64,000 bases of DNA from Streptomyces sp. TLI_146 (GTDB lineage Bacteria; Actinomycetota; Actinomycetes; Streptomycetales; Streptomycetaceae): contig NZ_PJMX01000001.1 of the NCBI RefSeq assembly GCF_002846415.1, forward strand, positions 1,240,001-1,304,000. The letters run 5' to 3'. The position numbers and the translations under genes were made by a program. How positions within the stretch are numbered: the stretch's first letter is position 1; each line of letters opens with the position of its first letter. The notes under the pieces were generated by a model, which was not told the DNA's origin, searched no databases, and was given only the letters and a program-made list of their open reading frames with translations. Shown in pieces: positions 45,162 to 54,058 of this stretch.

Positions 45162-46172
45162 ATGCCGCAGACCGTTGTGATCACCGGCGCCAGCGCCGGG
45201 GTGGGCCGTGCCACCGCCCGGCTGTTCGCGCGGCGCGGTGCCGACATCGCGCTCCTCGCACGCGGCCGGGCGGGGCTCGACGCCGCCGCCGCGGAGGTCG
45301 AGGAGGCCGGAGGGCGGGCTCTGGTGCTGCCCACCGACGTCGCCCACCACCAGGAGGTGGAGAAGGCGGCGGAGCTGACCGAGGCCGAGTTCGGCCCGAT
45401 CGACGTATGGATCAACGTCGCCTTCACCTCCGTCTTCGCGCCCTTCACCGAGATCGGGCCGGAGGAGTTCCAGCGCGTCACCGACGTGGCGTATCTGGGC
45501 TTCGTCAACGGCACCCGCGCCGCCCTCGCCCGGATGGTCCCGCGCGACCGCGGGACCGTCGTCCAGGTCGGCTCCGCCCTCGGGGAGCGCTCCATCCCGC
45601 TCCAGTCCGCCTACTGCGGCGCCAAGCACGCCGTCAACGGCTTCACCTCATCGGTGCGCACCGAACTGCTGCACCGCGGCAGCCAGGTGCGCGTCACCGT
45701 GGTGCAGCTGCCGGCCGTGAACACCCCGCAGTTCTCCTGGGTGCGCTCACGGCTGCCGAAGCACCCCCAGCCGGTGCCGCCGATCTACCAGCCCGAGGTC
45801 GTCGCCCGGACCATCGCGTACGCGGCGGACCACCCGGGCCGCAAGCAGTACTACGTCGGCGCCTCCACGGTCGCCACCCTGTGGGCCAACCGGCTCGCCC
45901 CGGCCGTGCTCGACCGCTTTCTGGCCCGTACGGGCTACTCGTCGCAGCAGACCGACTCCCCCGCGCCCGCCCCGGGGCCGGGCAACCTGTGGCAGCCGCT
46001 CGACGACCGCCCCGGCGAGGACCACGGCGCCCACGGCGCCTTCGACGAGCGTTCCACCCCGCGCTCCCCGCAGGCGGCCCTCGCCCGCCACCCCGCGCTC
46101 GCCGCGGGAGCCGGTGCCCTGGCCGCGGCGGCCGTGCTGCGCTGGGTGGGCGCGCGCCGCGCGGGCGGCTGA
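45162..46172 (+). CDS. SDR family oxidoreductase with C-terminal hydrophobic tail
   Basis: 336 residues from the ATG at 45162 (GGAGGG twelve bases upstream); an ATG at 45138 and a TTG at 45132 also lie in frame. The Rossmann motif VVITGASAGVGRATARLFAR (residues 4-23), the NVA equivalent (WINVAFTS) and the catalytic Ser and YCGAK define a classical SDR. The C-terminal 35 residues (ALAAGAGALAAAAVLRWVG) form a membrane anchor. It oxidises or reduces an unknown alcohol or ketone with NAD(P)H at the membrane. It lies between the hydrophobic protein and the HAD gene, in the stress-type cluster. Confidence 0.9.
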   Translation: MPQTVVITGASAGVGRATARLFARRGADIALLARGRAGLDAAAAEVEEAGGRALVLPTDVAHHQEVEKAAELTEAEFGPIDVWINVAFTSVFAPFTEIGPEEFQRVTDVAYLGFVNGTRAALARMVPRDRGTVVQVGSALGERSIPLQSAYCGAKHAVNGFTSSVRTELLHRGSQVRVTVVQLPAVNTPQFSWVRSRLPKHPQPVPPIYQPEVVARTIAYAADHPGRKQYYVGASTVATLWANRLAPAVLDRFLARTGYSSQQTDSPAPAPGPGNLWQPLDDRPGEDHGAHGAFDERSTPRSPQAALARHPALAAGAGALAAAAVLRWVGARRAGG

Positions 46173-46237
46173 GCCGACGAGACCGTACGGTCGAAGCAGG
46201 GCAGAGGGGTGCACAGGAGTCCGGAAGGCGGGACGGT

Positions 46238-46912
46238 ATGACGCGCGCGGCGATCTTCGACGTAGACGGCACTCTCGTCGACACCAACCATCTGCATGTG
46301 ATCTGTTGGTGGGAGGCGTTCCGGCAGGCCGGACACGAGGTGGCGACGCACGCCATCCACCGGGCGGTCGGGCTGCCCTCGGAGGACCTGATCGCGCATC
46401 TGCTGGGCGAGGACCGCGACAAGGACGAGGACGCCGACCTGAGCTCCACCCACAAGGCTCTGTACGGCACCTACTTCGAGCGGCTGGCGCCGATCGCGGG
46501 CGCCGCGGACCTGCTGCGGGCGCTGGACGGGCGCGGCTGGCGGGTGGTGCTCGCCACCTCGGCGGGCGGCTCCGAACTGGGCGCGCTGCGCCGGGCCATC
46601 GACGCCGACGACGTGATCGCCGGGGTGGCCAGCGCGGACGACGTCGAGTCCGGGAAACCTGCCCCCGACCCCGTCCACCAGGCGCTGGAGCTGGTCGACG
46701 GCGACGCCGGGTCGTCGGTGTTCGTCGGCGACACTGTCTGGGACATGAAGGCGGCTGCCAAGGCCGGCGTGCGGCCCGTGGGCGTGCTGGCGGGCGGTAT
46801 CCCGCGCGGCGATCTGGAAGAAGCGGGCGCGGTCGCGGTCTACGACGACCCGGCGGCGCTGCTGGCCGCCCTCGACGACAGTCCGGTGGCGGAGCTGGAG
46901 CGACGCGGCTGA
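46238..46912 (+). CDS. HAD-family hydrolase (phosphatase)
   Basis: 224 residues from the ATG at 46238. All four HAD motifs are visible: nucleophile DVDGT at residues 8-12, Ser/Thr in LATSAGG, Lys in GKPAPDP and acidic FVGDTVWDMKAA. A small cap domain sits between motifs I and II, as in beta-phosphoglucomutase and phosphoglycolate phosphatase. It likely removes phosphate from a small metabolite. Its stop codon (46910-46912) is inside a 25-bp tandem duplication. Confidence 0.92.
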   Translation: MTRAAIFDVDGTLVDTNHLHVICWWEAFRQAGHEVATHAIHRAVGLPSEDLIAHLLGEDRDKDEDADLSSTHKALYGTYFERLAPIAGAADLLRALDGRGWRVVLATSAGGSELGALRRAIDADDVIAGVASADDVESGKPAPDPVHQALELVDGDAGSSVFVGDTVWDMKAAAKAGVRPVGVLAGGIPRGDLEEAGAVAVYDDPAALLAALDDSPVAELERRG

Positions 46913-46956
46913 GCGGACACGCGGCTGAGCACGGCTGAGCGGACACGCGGCTGAGC
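46906..46956. repeat. 25-bp perfect tandem duplication at the HAD stop codon
   Basis: Copy 1 at 46906-46930 and copy 2 at 46932-46956 are identical (starting CGGCTGAGCGGACACG) with one base between, a 26-bp period. The first copy contains the TGA stop of the HAD gene. It lies in the 78-base spacer before the converging gene at 46991. Confidence 0.85.
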
Positions 46957-46990
46957 GGGCGCCGCTGTCCGCCGCCCACTCCTACCGTTC

Positions 46991-47380
46991 CTACCGTCCT
47001 CGAAGCCGCAGTTGCAGATCCACTTCCTGGTCGCCCGAGGCCGCGCCGGCGTCCTCCACCTCGAAGGTCCGGTGCAGGACGTCCCGGAGCCGGGCCACGG
47101 CGACGGGGCCGCCCTGTACGTCGACGGTCACCGCGTCGCCCAGTGCGGCCCGGCTCACCTCCTGGGGCACCCGGGAGGTGTCGAAGGCGGCCGTCCACAC
47201 GGTCGGACGCGCCGGACCGCGGCTGGTGGGCCCGTGGCCCGCGTCGTCGGCACCCTCGTCCGCCGAGAAGTACCGGCGCAGCACGCCCAGGACCGACTCG
47301 GCGTCGTCGGCCGAACACGCGCTCAGCACCACTTGGACGCGATGTTCCGGCGGCGCCTGGGATGCGGCGGTGGGCTTCAT
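46991..47380 (-). CDS. Hypothetical protein (129 residues), stress cluster
   Basis: 129 residues from the ATG at 47380. Short strands and helices alternate (VQVVLSACSADDAESVLGVL, PTVWTAAFDTSRVPQEVS, GPVAVARLRDVLHRTFEVED) around a charged, Gly/Ala-rich middle. There is no signal peptide, membrane segment or known motif. It sits between the HAD phosphatase and the TPP enzyme. I cannot assign a family. Confidence 0.7.
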   Translation of the reverse strand: MKPTAASQAPPEHRVQVVLSACSADDAESVLGVLRRYFSADEGADDAGHGPTSRGPARPTVWTAAFDTSRVPQEVSRAALGDAVTVDVQGGPVAVARLRDVLHRTFEVEDAGAASGDQEVDLQLRLRGR

Positions 47381-47478
47381 GGGAGCACTCCTCCTGCGTC
47401 GGTCGGTACGGTCGGGTCCCGCACGGGCACCCAGCGGGTTGCCCGCGCCGGGGCGGCGAAACCCGCCGATGCCACTCT

Positions 47479-47494
47479 GCCCGCGTTCGCGGGC
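47479..47494 (-). terminator. Short hairpin after the TPP-enzyme gene
   Basis: GCCCGCG-TT-CGCGGGC, seven base pairs around a tight two-base loop, 25 bases after the stop at 47519. It is plausible as a terminator or processing site. Confidence 0.35.
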
Positions 47495-47518
47495 CGCCGC
47501 CTCTTCGCGAGCCTCGCG

Positions 47519-49342
47519 TCAGGCGCCGCCTCCGGCGCCCGGCCGGTCCTCCCGGTGCTTGCCGCCCGGCAGCATCTCCTGGACCTTCGCCTTCAGCCCC
47601 TGCCGGATCATGCCGACCCGGTCGCTGTCGCCCTTGACGATCGAGGCCGCGGCGGCCTCGATCTGGTCGAGCGAGGCGTGCGGCGGGATCGGCGGGACCG
47701 CCGGGTCGGTGCGGAACTCCACGACGAACGGCCGGTCCGCCTCCAGCGCCCGCCGCCAGGCGCCCTCGACGTCGCCGGGCTTCTCGACCCGTACTCCGTC
47801 GAGCCCGATGGAGCGCGCGAAGTCCGCGTACGGCACATCGGGCAGCTCCTGGGACGGCAGGAACTGCGGGGCGCCGGACATGGCGCGCATCTCCCAGGTC
47901 ACCTGGTTGAGGTCCTGGTTGTTGAGCACCGCGACGACCAGGCGGGGGTTGTCCCACTCGCGCCAGTACTTGGACACGGTGATCAGCTCCGCGAGGCCGT
48001 TCATCTGCATCGCCCCGTCGCCGACGATCGCGAGGGCCGGGCGGTCCGGGTGGGCGAACTTGGCGCCGATCACATAGGGCACCCCCGGCCCCATCGTGGC
48101 CAGCGTGCCGGAGAGCGAACCGCGCATCGTGCCGCGCATCCGCAGGTGGCGGGCGTACCAGTTGGCGGCCGAGCCGGAGTCCGCGGCGAGGATGACGTCG
48201 TCGGGCAGCAGCGCGTCGAGCGCGTGCACCACGTACTCGGGGTTGATCGGATCCGCGTCAACGGCCGCGCGCCGCTCCATCACCTGCCACCAGCGGGCGG
48301 TGTCCTTCTCGATCTTCTTGCGCCACTTGTCGTGCTTCTTGCGCTTGAGCAGGGGCAGCAGCCGGGTCAGCGTCTCGCGGGCGTCGCCGACGAGGTTGAC
48401 CTCGAAGGGGTAGCGCAGGCCCACCATGAACGCGTCGATGTCGATCTGCACCGCCCGCGCCTGGTCGAGTTCGGGCAGGAACTGCGTGTACGGGAAGCTG
48501 GATCCCACCACGAGCAGCGTGTCGCAGTCCCGCATGAGCTCGTACGAGGGCCGGGTGCCCAGCAGACCGATGGCGCCGGTGACGTACGGCAGGTCGTCGG
48601 GGAGCGCGTCCTTGCCGAGCAGGGCCTTGGCGACGCCCGCGCCCAGCACGTCCGCGAGCTGTTCGACCTCGGCCCGGGCGCCCCGCGCGCCCTGTCCGAT
48701 CAGCACGGCCACCTTCTCCCCCGCGTTCAGCACCTCGGCCGCCCTGGCGAGCTCGTCGTCGGCGGGGACGGGCGCGTAGTGGGCGGCGCCGAGGCTGGAG
48801 GGCACCATCTTGAAGGCGTGCCCGGGCGGCTCGTAGTCGAGCTCCTGCACATCGGCCGGGATGATCACGGCGGTGACGGTGCGCCGGGCGGCGGCGGTGC
48901 GCATGGCCCGGTCGATGACGTTGGGCAGTTGCTCGGGGACGGTCACCATCTCGCAGTACTCGGAGGCCACGTCCTTGAACAGGCTCAGCAGATCGACCTC
49001 CTGCTGGTACGAGCCGCCCATGGCGCTGCGGTTGGTCTGCCCGACGATCGCCACGATCGGCACATGGTCGAGCTTGGCGTCGTAGAGGCCGTTGAGCAGA
49101 TGGATCGCGCCGGGCCCCGACGTGGCCGCGCACACCCCCACCCGCCCGGAGAACTTGGCGTACCCCACCGCCTCGAACGCGGCCATCTCCTCGTGCCGCG
49201 CCTGGATGAACCGGGGCTTGTCGTCGGCGCGGCCCCAGGCGGCGAGCAGGCCGTTGATGCCGTCGCCCGCGTATGCGAAGACATGCTCGACCTCCCACTG
49301 GCGCAGCCGTTCCAGAACGTAGTCGGAGACTTTCATCGACAC
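47519..49342 (-). CDS. Thiamine-pyrophosphate-dependent enzyme, pyruvate oxidase/dehydrogenase (PoxB-like)
   Basis: 607 residues from the GTG at 49342, with AAAGG seven bases upstream; the ATG at 49336 is less well spaced. The N-terminal TPP domain (AYAGDGINGLLAAWGRADD, HEEMAAFEAVGYAKFSGRVG) contains the catalytic Glu of HEE. The central domain is LIGQGARGARAEVEQLADVL. The C-terminal TPP domain holds the GDG...NN motif (VGDGAMQMNGL and VVAVLNNQD). It is most like pyruvate:quinone oxidoreductases and other 2-oxoacid TPP enzymes. Lysine-rich stretches and a short C-terminal tail suggest membrane association. It may provide acetate and reducing power under stress. Confidence 0.9.
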   Translation of the reverse strand: MSMKVSDYVLERLRQWEVEHVFAYAGDGINGLLAAWGRADDKPRFIQARHEEMAAFEAVGYAKFSGRVGVCAATSGPGAIHLLNGLYDAKLDHVPIVAIVGQTNRSAMGGSYQQEVDLLSLFKDVASEYCEMVTVPEQLPNVIDRAMRTAAARRTVTAVIIPADVQELDYEPPGHAFKMVPSSLGAAHYAPVPADDELARAAEVLNAGEKVAVLIGQGARGARAEVEQLADVLGAGVAKALLGKDALPDDLPYVTGAIGLLGTRPSYELMRDCDTLLVVGSSFPYTQFLPELDQARAVQIDIDAFMVGLRYPFEVNLVGDARETLTRLLPLLKRKKHDKWRKKIEKDTARWWQVMERRAAVDADPINPEYVVHALDALLPDDVILAADSGSAANWYARHLRMRGTMRGSLSGTLATMGPGVPYVIGAKFAHPDRPALAIVGDGAMQMNGLAELITVSKYWREWDNPRLVVAVLNNQDLNQVTWEMRAMSGAPQFLPSQELPDVPYADFARSIGLDGVRVEKPGDVEGAWRRALEADRPFVVEFRTDPAVPPIPPHASLDQIEAAAASIVKGDSDRVGMIRQGLKAKVQEMLPGGKHREDRPGAGGGA

Positions 49343-49367
49343 GGGATGGCCTTTCTAGGAGTGCTTT

Positions 49368-52300
49368 CTACGAATGGGGTCCGGGGGCGCTCACGGGGCG
49401 GTCGGCGGCCCTTTCCGGGTGGTCCGCGGGCAGCGGGCCGTCGAGGCCGAGGGCGAGTGCCTCCGCGAGGTGGAGTGCGCGGCGGCCGGTGCCGCCCTGC
49501 TCGATCTGGGTGCGGCAGCTGAAGCCGTCGGCCAGCACCAGCGCGCCGGGCGCGGTGTCGCGTACGGCGGGGAGCACACCCTGCTCGCCGATCTTCATGG
49601 ACAGGTCGTAGTGGCCACGCTCGAAGCCGAAGTTCCCGGCGAGACCGCAGCATCCGGCGTCCAGGACATCGGCGTCGAGGCCGGCGCGGCGCATCAGCTC
49701 GCGGTCGGCGTCGTCCTTGAGCACCGCGTGCTGGTGGCAGTGGGTCTGCACGGTGGCGGCCCGGCTCACCGTCGGCGCGCGCCAGCCGTCCGGGGCGTGG
49801 TTGACCAACTGCTCGGAGAACGTACGGAACAGGCCCGCGAGACGGCGTACGTCCTCGTCGTCCGGCATCAGGTCGGGCGCGTCGGCGCGGAACACCGCGG
49901 TGCACGAGGGCTCCAGGCCGACGACCGGGGTGCCCGCCTCGATCCATGGGCGCAGGACGTCGACACTGCGGCTCAATACCCGTTTCGCCACGCCGAGTTG
50001 ACCGGTCGAGATCCAGGTGAGGCCGCAGCACACCGGGCGGTCCGGCACGGCGACCCGGAACCCGGCGTCCTCCAGGACCTTGACGGCGGAGCGGGCCACC
50101 GCCGGGTGGAAGTACGTGCTGAAGGTGTCCGGCCACAGCACCACGGCCCGGGGATCGCCCGGCAGCGGCTCGACGGTCGCCCGGGAACGCCACCACTGGA
50201 GGAAGGACTGCCCGGCGAAGGCGGGCGCCTCGCGCTCGGCCGCGACCCCGGCCAGACGTTTGCCGATCCGGGCGAGCACGGGGGCCCGCAGCAGTGCGTT
50301 GACCGCACCCGGACCGATCCGTGAGAGCCGGGCCCACAGCGGCAGCCAGCCCAGCGCGTAGTGCGCGGCCGGGCGCGGGCGGCGGGCGTAGTGGTGGGAG
50401 AGGAACTCGGCTTTGTAGGTGGCCATGTCGACACCGGTTGGGCAGTCCGACTTGCAGCCCTTGCAGGCCAGACAGAGGTCGAGCGCGTCCCGTACGGCGG
50501 TGGAGCGCCAGCCGTCGGTCACGGGGGTGTCGGTGTGTCCGCCGAGCATCTCGAAGAGAAGGCGGGCGCGGCCGCGCGTGGAGTGCTCCTCCTCGCCGGT
50601 GGCCCGGAAGGAGGGGCACATCACCCCGCCGGTACGGGTGCGGCAGTTGCCGATGCCGACGCAGCGCAGCACCGCCTGGGTGAAGGAGTTGCCGTCCTCG
50701 CGGTAGCCGAAGCGCGTCCGCGGCGGGGTGGGGCGCCAGCGCGGGCCGAGCCGCAGGTTCTCGTCGACGCGGTGGGGCACGGCGGGCCGCGGAGAGACGA
50801 CCTTGCCGGGGTTCATCCGGTTCCCGGGGTCGAAGAGCGCCTTGACCTCGGCCATCGCGGTGACCAGCGTGTCACCGAACATCACCGGGAGCAGTTCGGC
50901 GCGGGCCTGCCCGTCGCCGTGCTCACCGGAGAGCGAGCCGCCGTACGAGCTCACCAGCCGGGCGGCCCGGAACAGGAACTCCCGGAAGTGTGCGACTCCT
51001 TCGGCGGTCCTCAGCCCGAACGGTATACGGGTGTGGACGCAGCCCTGCCCGAAGTGCCCGTACAGCGAGGGGTGGTCGTAGCCGAACTCGGTGAACAGCT
51101 CCTTCAGATCGCGCAGATAGTCGCCGAGCCGGTCCGGCGGCACGGCCGAGTCCTCCCAGCCCTCCCAGGTCTCGCGCTCGTCCGGCGGGCGCGCGGTCAC
51201 CCCCAGTCCGGCTTCGCGGGCCTTGAGCATCTCGCGTTCGCGCGCGGGGTCGTCGGAGAACGCCACGGAGTCGTCCTTGGCGTCGCGCCCGAGCGCCCGC
51301 AGCAGTGTGTCGGCCCGTGCGTCGACCTCGTCCCGGGTGTCACCGGTGAACTGCACAAGCAGCCAGCTGTTGCCCGCCGGGAACCGCTCCAGGGATTCCA
51401 GATGCGTGTGTTCCTCGCGCATCAGCTGCGCCATCCGGTCGTCCAGCGCCTCCAGCTGCGCGGGCTCGCTGTGCGCGAGCAGCCGGGGGACGTCGTCGGC
51501 GGCCGCGCAGATGTCGTCGTAGCCGAGCACCAGCATCGACTCGAAGGGCGGCACCGGCACCAGCTCCAGTTCGGCGCGCACCACGGTGACCAGCGTGTTC
51601 TCGCTGCCGACCAGGGCGCGGGCGACGTCGAAGCCGTTCTCCGGGAGCAGCGCGTCCAGGTTGTAGCCGGACACCCGGCGCGGAATGCGCGGATAGCCGC
51701 GCCGCACCTCGCCGAGGTAGCGCCCGACGATCTCCCGCAGCCCGCCGTACAGCTCGGCCGGGCGCCCGCCCGCGGCGATAATCTCCTCGTACTCGGCGTC
51801 CGGTGTCGGCCCCACCCACATCCGGGTGCCGTCGTAGGTGAGCACCTCCAGCCTGCGTACGTTGTCGGCGGTCTTCCCGTACGCCTGGGCCGAGGCGCCG
51901 CACGAGTTGTTGCCGATCATGCCGCCGAGCGAGCAGTGGTTGTGGGTGGCGGGCTTGGGCCCGAACTTCAGCTGGTGGGGCGCCAGTTGGCGGTTGAGCT
52001 CGTCCAGTACCAGACCGGGCTCGACGACACACGTACGCCGCTCGGGGTCGACGGAGACAAGCCGGTTGCAGTACTTCGTCCAGTCGACGACCACGGCCGC
52101 GTTGGTGCACTGCCCGCCCAGACTGGTGCCGCCCCCGCGCGAGAGCACCGGGGCGTCGTACTCGCGGCACACCGCGATCGCCGCGACCGCGGCCTCGACG
52201 GTGTGCGGCACCACGACGCCGATCGGCACCTGGCGGTAGTTGGAGGCGTCGGTGGCGTAGGCCGCGCGGCTGCCCGGGTCGAAGCGGACCTCGCCGTCCA

Positions 52301-52382
52301 CCCGGTCGCGCAGCGCCCGCTCCAGCGGGGAGCGGCCGTGCCGCTCACCGTCACGTGAAGCCGTACCGCCGGTCGCGCCCAT
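49368..52382 (-). CDS. FAD-linked oxidase fused to Fe-S GlpC/CCG domain (D-lactate/glycolate dehydrogenase type)
   Basis: 1004 residues from the ATG at 52382, which has GGAGAGGG six bases upstream. It combines an FAD-binding 4 domain (PVLSRGGGTSLGGQCTNAAV and SLGGMIGNNSCGASAQAYGK, residues about 45-200) and an FAD-oxidase C domain (about 240-540, with LSGEHGDGQAR). A ferredoxin-type pair of 4Fe-4S clusters follows (CVGIGNCRTRTGGVMCPSF, CLACKGCKSDCPTG), and two CCG domains end the protein (VCCGLTWIS, DAGCCGLAGNFGFE). This is the fused GlcD/GlcF or Dld architecture, which oxidises D-lactate, glycolate or D-2-hydroxyglutarate to quinones. It lies 25 bases from the TPP enzyme gene on the same strand, pointing to joint carbon oxidation. 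Confidence 0.92.
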   Translation of the reverse strand: MGATGGTASRDGERHGRSPLERALRDRVDGEVRFDPGSRAAYATDASNYRQVPIGVVVPHTVEAAVAAIAVCREYDAPVLSRGGGTSLGGQCTNAAVVVDWTKYCNRLVSVDPERRTCVVEPGLVLDELNRQLAPHQLKFGPKPATHNHCSLGGMIGNNSCGASAQAYGKTADNVRRLEVLTYDGTRMWVGPTPDAEYEEIIAAGGRPAELYGGLREIVGRYLGEVRRGYPRIPRRVSGYNLDALLPENGFDVARALVGSENTLVTVVRAELELVPVPPFESMLVLGYDDICAAADDVPRLLAHSEPAQLEALDDRMAQLMREEHTHLESLERFPAGNSWLLVQFTGDTRDEVDARADTLLRALGRDAKDDSVAFSDDPAREREMLKAREAGLGVTARPPDERETWEGWEDSAVPPDRLGDYLRDLKELFTEFGYDHPSLYGHFGQGCVHTRIPFGLRTAEGVAHFREFLFRAARLVSSYGGSLSGEHGDGQARAELLPVMFGDTLVTAMAEVKALFDPGNRMNPGKVVSPRPAVPHRVDENLRLGPRWRPTPPRTRFGYREDGNSFTQAVLRCVGIGNCRTRTGGVMCPSFRATGEEEHSTRGRARLLFEMLGGHTDTPVTDGWRSTAVRDALDLCLACKGCKSDCPTGVDMATYKAEFLSHHYARRPRPAAHYALGWLPLWARLSRIGPGAVNALLRAPVLARIGKRLAGVAAEREAPAFAGQSFLQWWRSRATVEPLPGDPRAVVLWPDTFSTYFHPAVARSAVKVLEDAGFRVAVPDRPVCCGLTWISTGQLGVAKRVLSRSVDVLRPWIEAGTPVVGLEPSCTAVFRADAPDLMPDDEDVRRLAGLFRTFSEQLVNHAPDGWRAPTVSRAATVQTHCHQHAVLKDDADRELMRRAGLDADVLDAGCCGLAGNFGFERGHYDLSMKIGEQGVLPAVRDTAPGALVLADGFSCRTQIEQGGTGRRALHLAEALALGLDGPLPADHPERAADRPVSAPGPHS

Positions 52383-52533
52383 GGAAAACCCTCTCCGTCG
52401 ACACCTCTGCGGCACCGGCCCGGCCCGCTGCAAGGCCATGACCGACGCGCTTGCGCCGGTACCCCTGTGCGGGCGCCTCACACGGCCGCGGGGGTGGATG
52501 TTTTCTTTCATGCCCACCGGTCACCCGGTGTGC

Positions 52534-52773
52534 ATGAACACCCTCACACTCCCCCAGAACCTCGCCGCGAGCACCTCGTCCTCCTGGCTGTTCACCCTCG
52601 TGGGCATCCTCGTCGTGGCCGTCCTGATCGCGGCCTTCTGGTACGGCAGCCGCCGGGCCGCGCGGCGGCCGAAGCCCCCGCAGGAACCCCAGCCGCGCGC
52701 GGACTCCTGGCAGACGCCCGACACCGAACCGCCGCAAGGACCGGACGCGCCGGAGCACGACCACCACCTGTAG
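52534..52773 (+). CDS. DUF6479 family small membrane protein
   Basis: 79 residues from the ATG at 52534, where the family start MNTLTLPQNLAASTSSSWLF lies. A single membrane helix (TLVGILVVAVLIAAFWYG) is followed by a basic cytoplasmic segment and an acidic Pro/His tail. It matches DUF6479, small streptomycete membrane proteins of unknown function. It is divergent from the FAD/Fe-S gene by 151 bases and converges on the Dps gene. Confidence 0.85.
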   Translation: MNTLTLPQNLAASTSSSWLFTLVGILVVAVLIAAFWYGSRRAARRPKPPQEPQPRADSWQTPDTEPPQGPDAPEHDHHL

Positions 52774-52795
52774 CGCGCCGGGGCGAGGCTGAGGG

Positions 52796-53266
52796 TCAGG
52801 CGTCCTCCGCCTGGAACATCCAGGCGTGCTTCTCCAGCTCCCCGGTCAGGGTGATCAGCAGGTCCTGGGTGACCGGATCCGGCTTCTCGGTCGCGGCGAT
52901 CCGCTCCCGCATCCGCTCGATCACCCTGCCCAGGGCGACCACCAGCACCTGCACGGCCTCGGTGTCCTTGATCCAGCCCTCCGGGACGGTGCCGATCGCG
53001 GAGGTGGCCGCCACCGTCGCGGCCCGGCCGTCAGGGGTGACACCGAGCGCGGAGGCGCGTTCGGCCACCACGTCGGAATGCTGGCGCGCGGTGGTCACCA
53101 CCTCGTCGAGCTGGAGGTGGACCGAGCGGAAGCGCGGGCCGACGACGTTCCAGTGCACCTGCTTGGCCGCCAGCGACAGATCCACCAAATCCACCAGGGC
53201 ACCCTGCAGCGCGGTCCCCACGACCTTCAGGTCGGCATCCGGCAACGTGCTCTTCACGGCAGCCAT
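52796..53266 (-). CDS. dps: Dps-family DNA-protecting ferritin
   Basis: 156 residues from the ATG at 53266, with GGAG six bases upstream; the ATG at 53278 is too close to its AGGA. The family signature AKQVHWNVVGPRFRSVHLQL carries the ferroxidase ligands His and Asp/Glu of the dimer interface. The helical core continues to the end (ERMRERIAATEKPDPVTQDL). Dps forms a 12-mer that binds iron, uses H2O2 and protects DNA. In Streptomyces dps genes are often driven by SigB/H-type stress factors. It neighbours the DUF6479 gene and is divergent from the nucleosidase gene. Confidence 0.93.
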   Translation of the reverse strand: MAAVKSTLPDADLKVVGTALQGALVDLVDLSLAAKQVHWNVVGPRFRSVHLQLDEVVTTARQHSDVVAERASALGVTPDGRAATVAATSAIGTVPEGWIKDTEAVQVLVVALGRVIERMRERIAATEKPDPVTQDLLITLTGELEKHAWMFQAEDA

Positions 53267-53463
53267 GGCGTTCTCCATTCCTGTGTATCGAGTCCCGGTG
53301 CGTTGTTCCCGGTCTCCGGGATGCGGGTGGGAGGCCTACGCCGTCCCTCTGGTGCGCCTTCCTTGAAACGCGGGGATCAAACCGGGCGCAGGTCAGGAGC
53401 ACACCCACCGACACACCTGACCCGCCGCCGGAGCACCGGGCGCACGGAAATACCCTGGTCCCC

Positions 53464-54051
53464 ATGGAGCTCTCAGGACACATCGCCACCGACCGACCGC
53501 TGCTCGTGCTGGCCGTCAAGGAAGAGGCGCAGTTCCTCGACACGGATCTGCCCGTCCTGCTGACCGGTATGGGCAAGGTGAACGCGGCGGGCGCGCTGGC
53601 CGCCGTCCTGGGGCGCGAGCCGCACCCCTCCCAGGTCGTCAACCTGGGGACGGCCGGGGCGCTGCGCCCGGGGTGGACGGGCACCCATGTCATCGGCTCG
53701 GTCCTCCAGCACGACCTGGACAGTGATGTGCTGGCCGCGCTGACCGGCGAGGTGTACGGTCCGCCGCTCGACATGTCCGACCGGGGCGGCCCGACGCTGG
53801 CGACCGGCGACTCGTTCATAGCCGACGAGGAAGCGCGCGCCCGGCTGGCGCTGCGCGCCCACCTCGTCGACATGGAGGGCTACGCGCTGGCCTCCGTCGC
53901 TCAGCGGGCCGGGGTCCCCCTCCGTATCGTCAAGCACGTCAGCGACGAGGCGAGCGAGGGCGCGGCCAGGACGTGGCGCGAGTCGGTGGCCGACTGCGCC
54001 CGCGTCCTCGCCGCCTGGGCCGAGGCGAACATAGCGGAGTACACCGCCTGA
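53464..54051 (+). CDS. Nucleoside phosphorylase/hydrolase-like protein (MTA/SAH nucleosidase fold)
   Basis: 195 residues from the ATG at 53464. The motifs LTGMGKVNAAGALAAVLG, VNLGTAGALRPGW, LATGDSFIADEEARARLALR and HLVDMEGYALASVAQRAGVP define the nucleoside phosphorylase-like (PNP_UDP_1) fold. The conserved acid in VDMEGYA is the substrate-binding glutamate. It is short compared with the usual 230 residues. It most likely hydrolyses or phosphorolyses a nucleoside such as methylthioadenosine. A TACCCT -10-like box ends seven bases before the ATG, suggesting a leaderless transcript. It is convergent with the aldo/keto reductase. Confidence 0.88.
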   Translation: MELSGHIATDRPLLVLAVKEEAQFLDTDLPVLLTGMGKVNAAGALAAVLGREPHPSQVVNLGTAGALRPGWTGTHVIGSVLQHDLDSDVLAALTGEVYGPPLDMSDRGGPTLATGDSFIADEEARARLALRAHLVDMEGYALASVAQRAGVPLRIVKHVSDEASEGAARTWRESVADCARVLAAWAEANIAEYTA

Positions 54052-54058
54052 TCCGGTC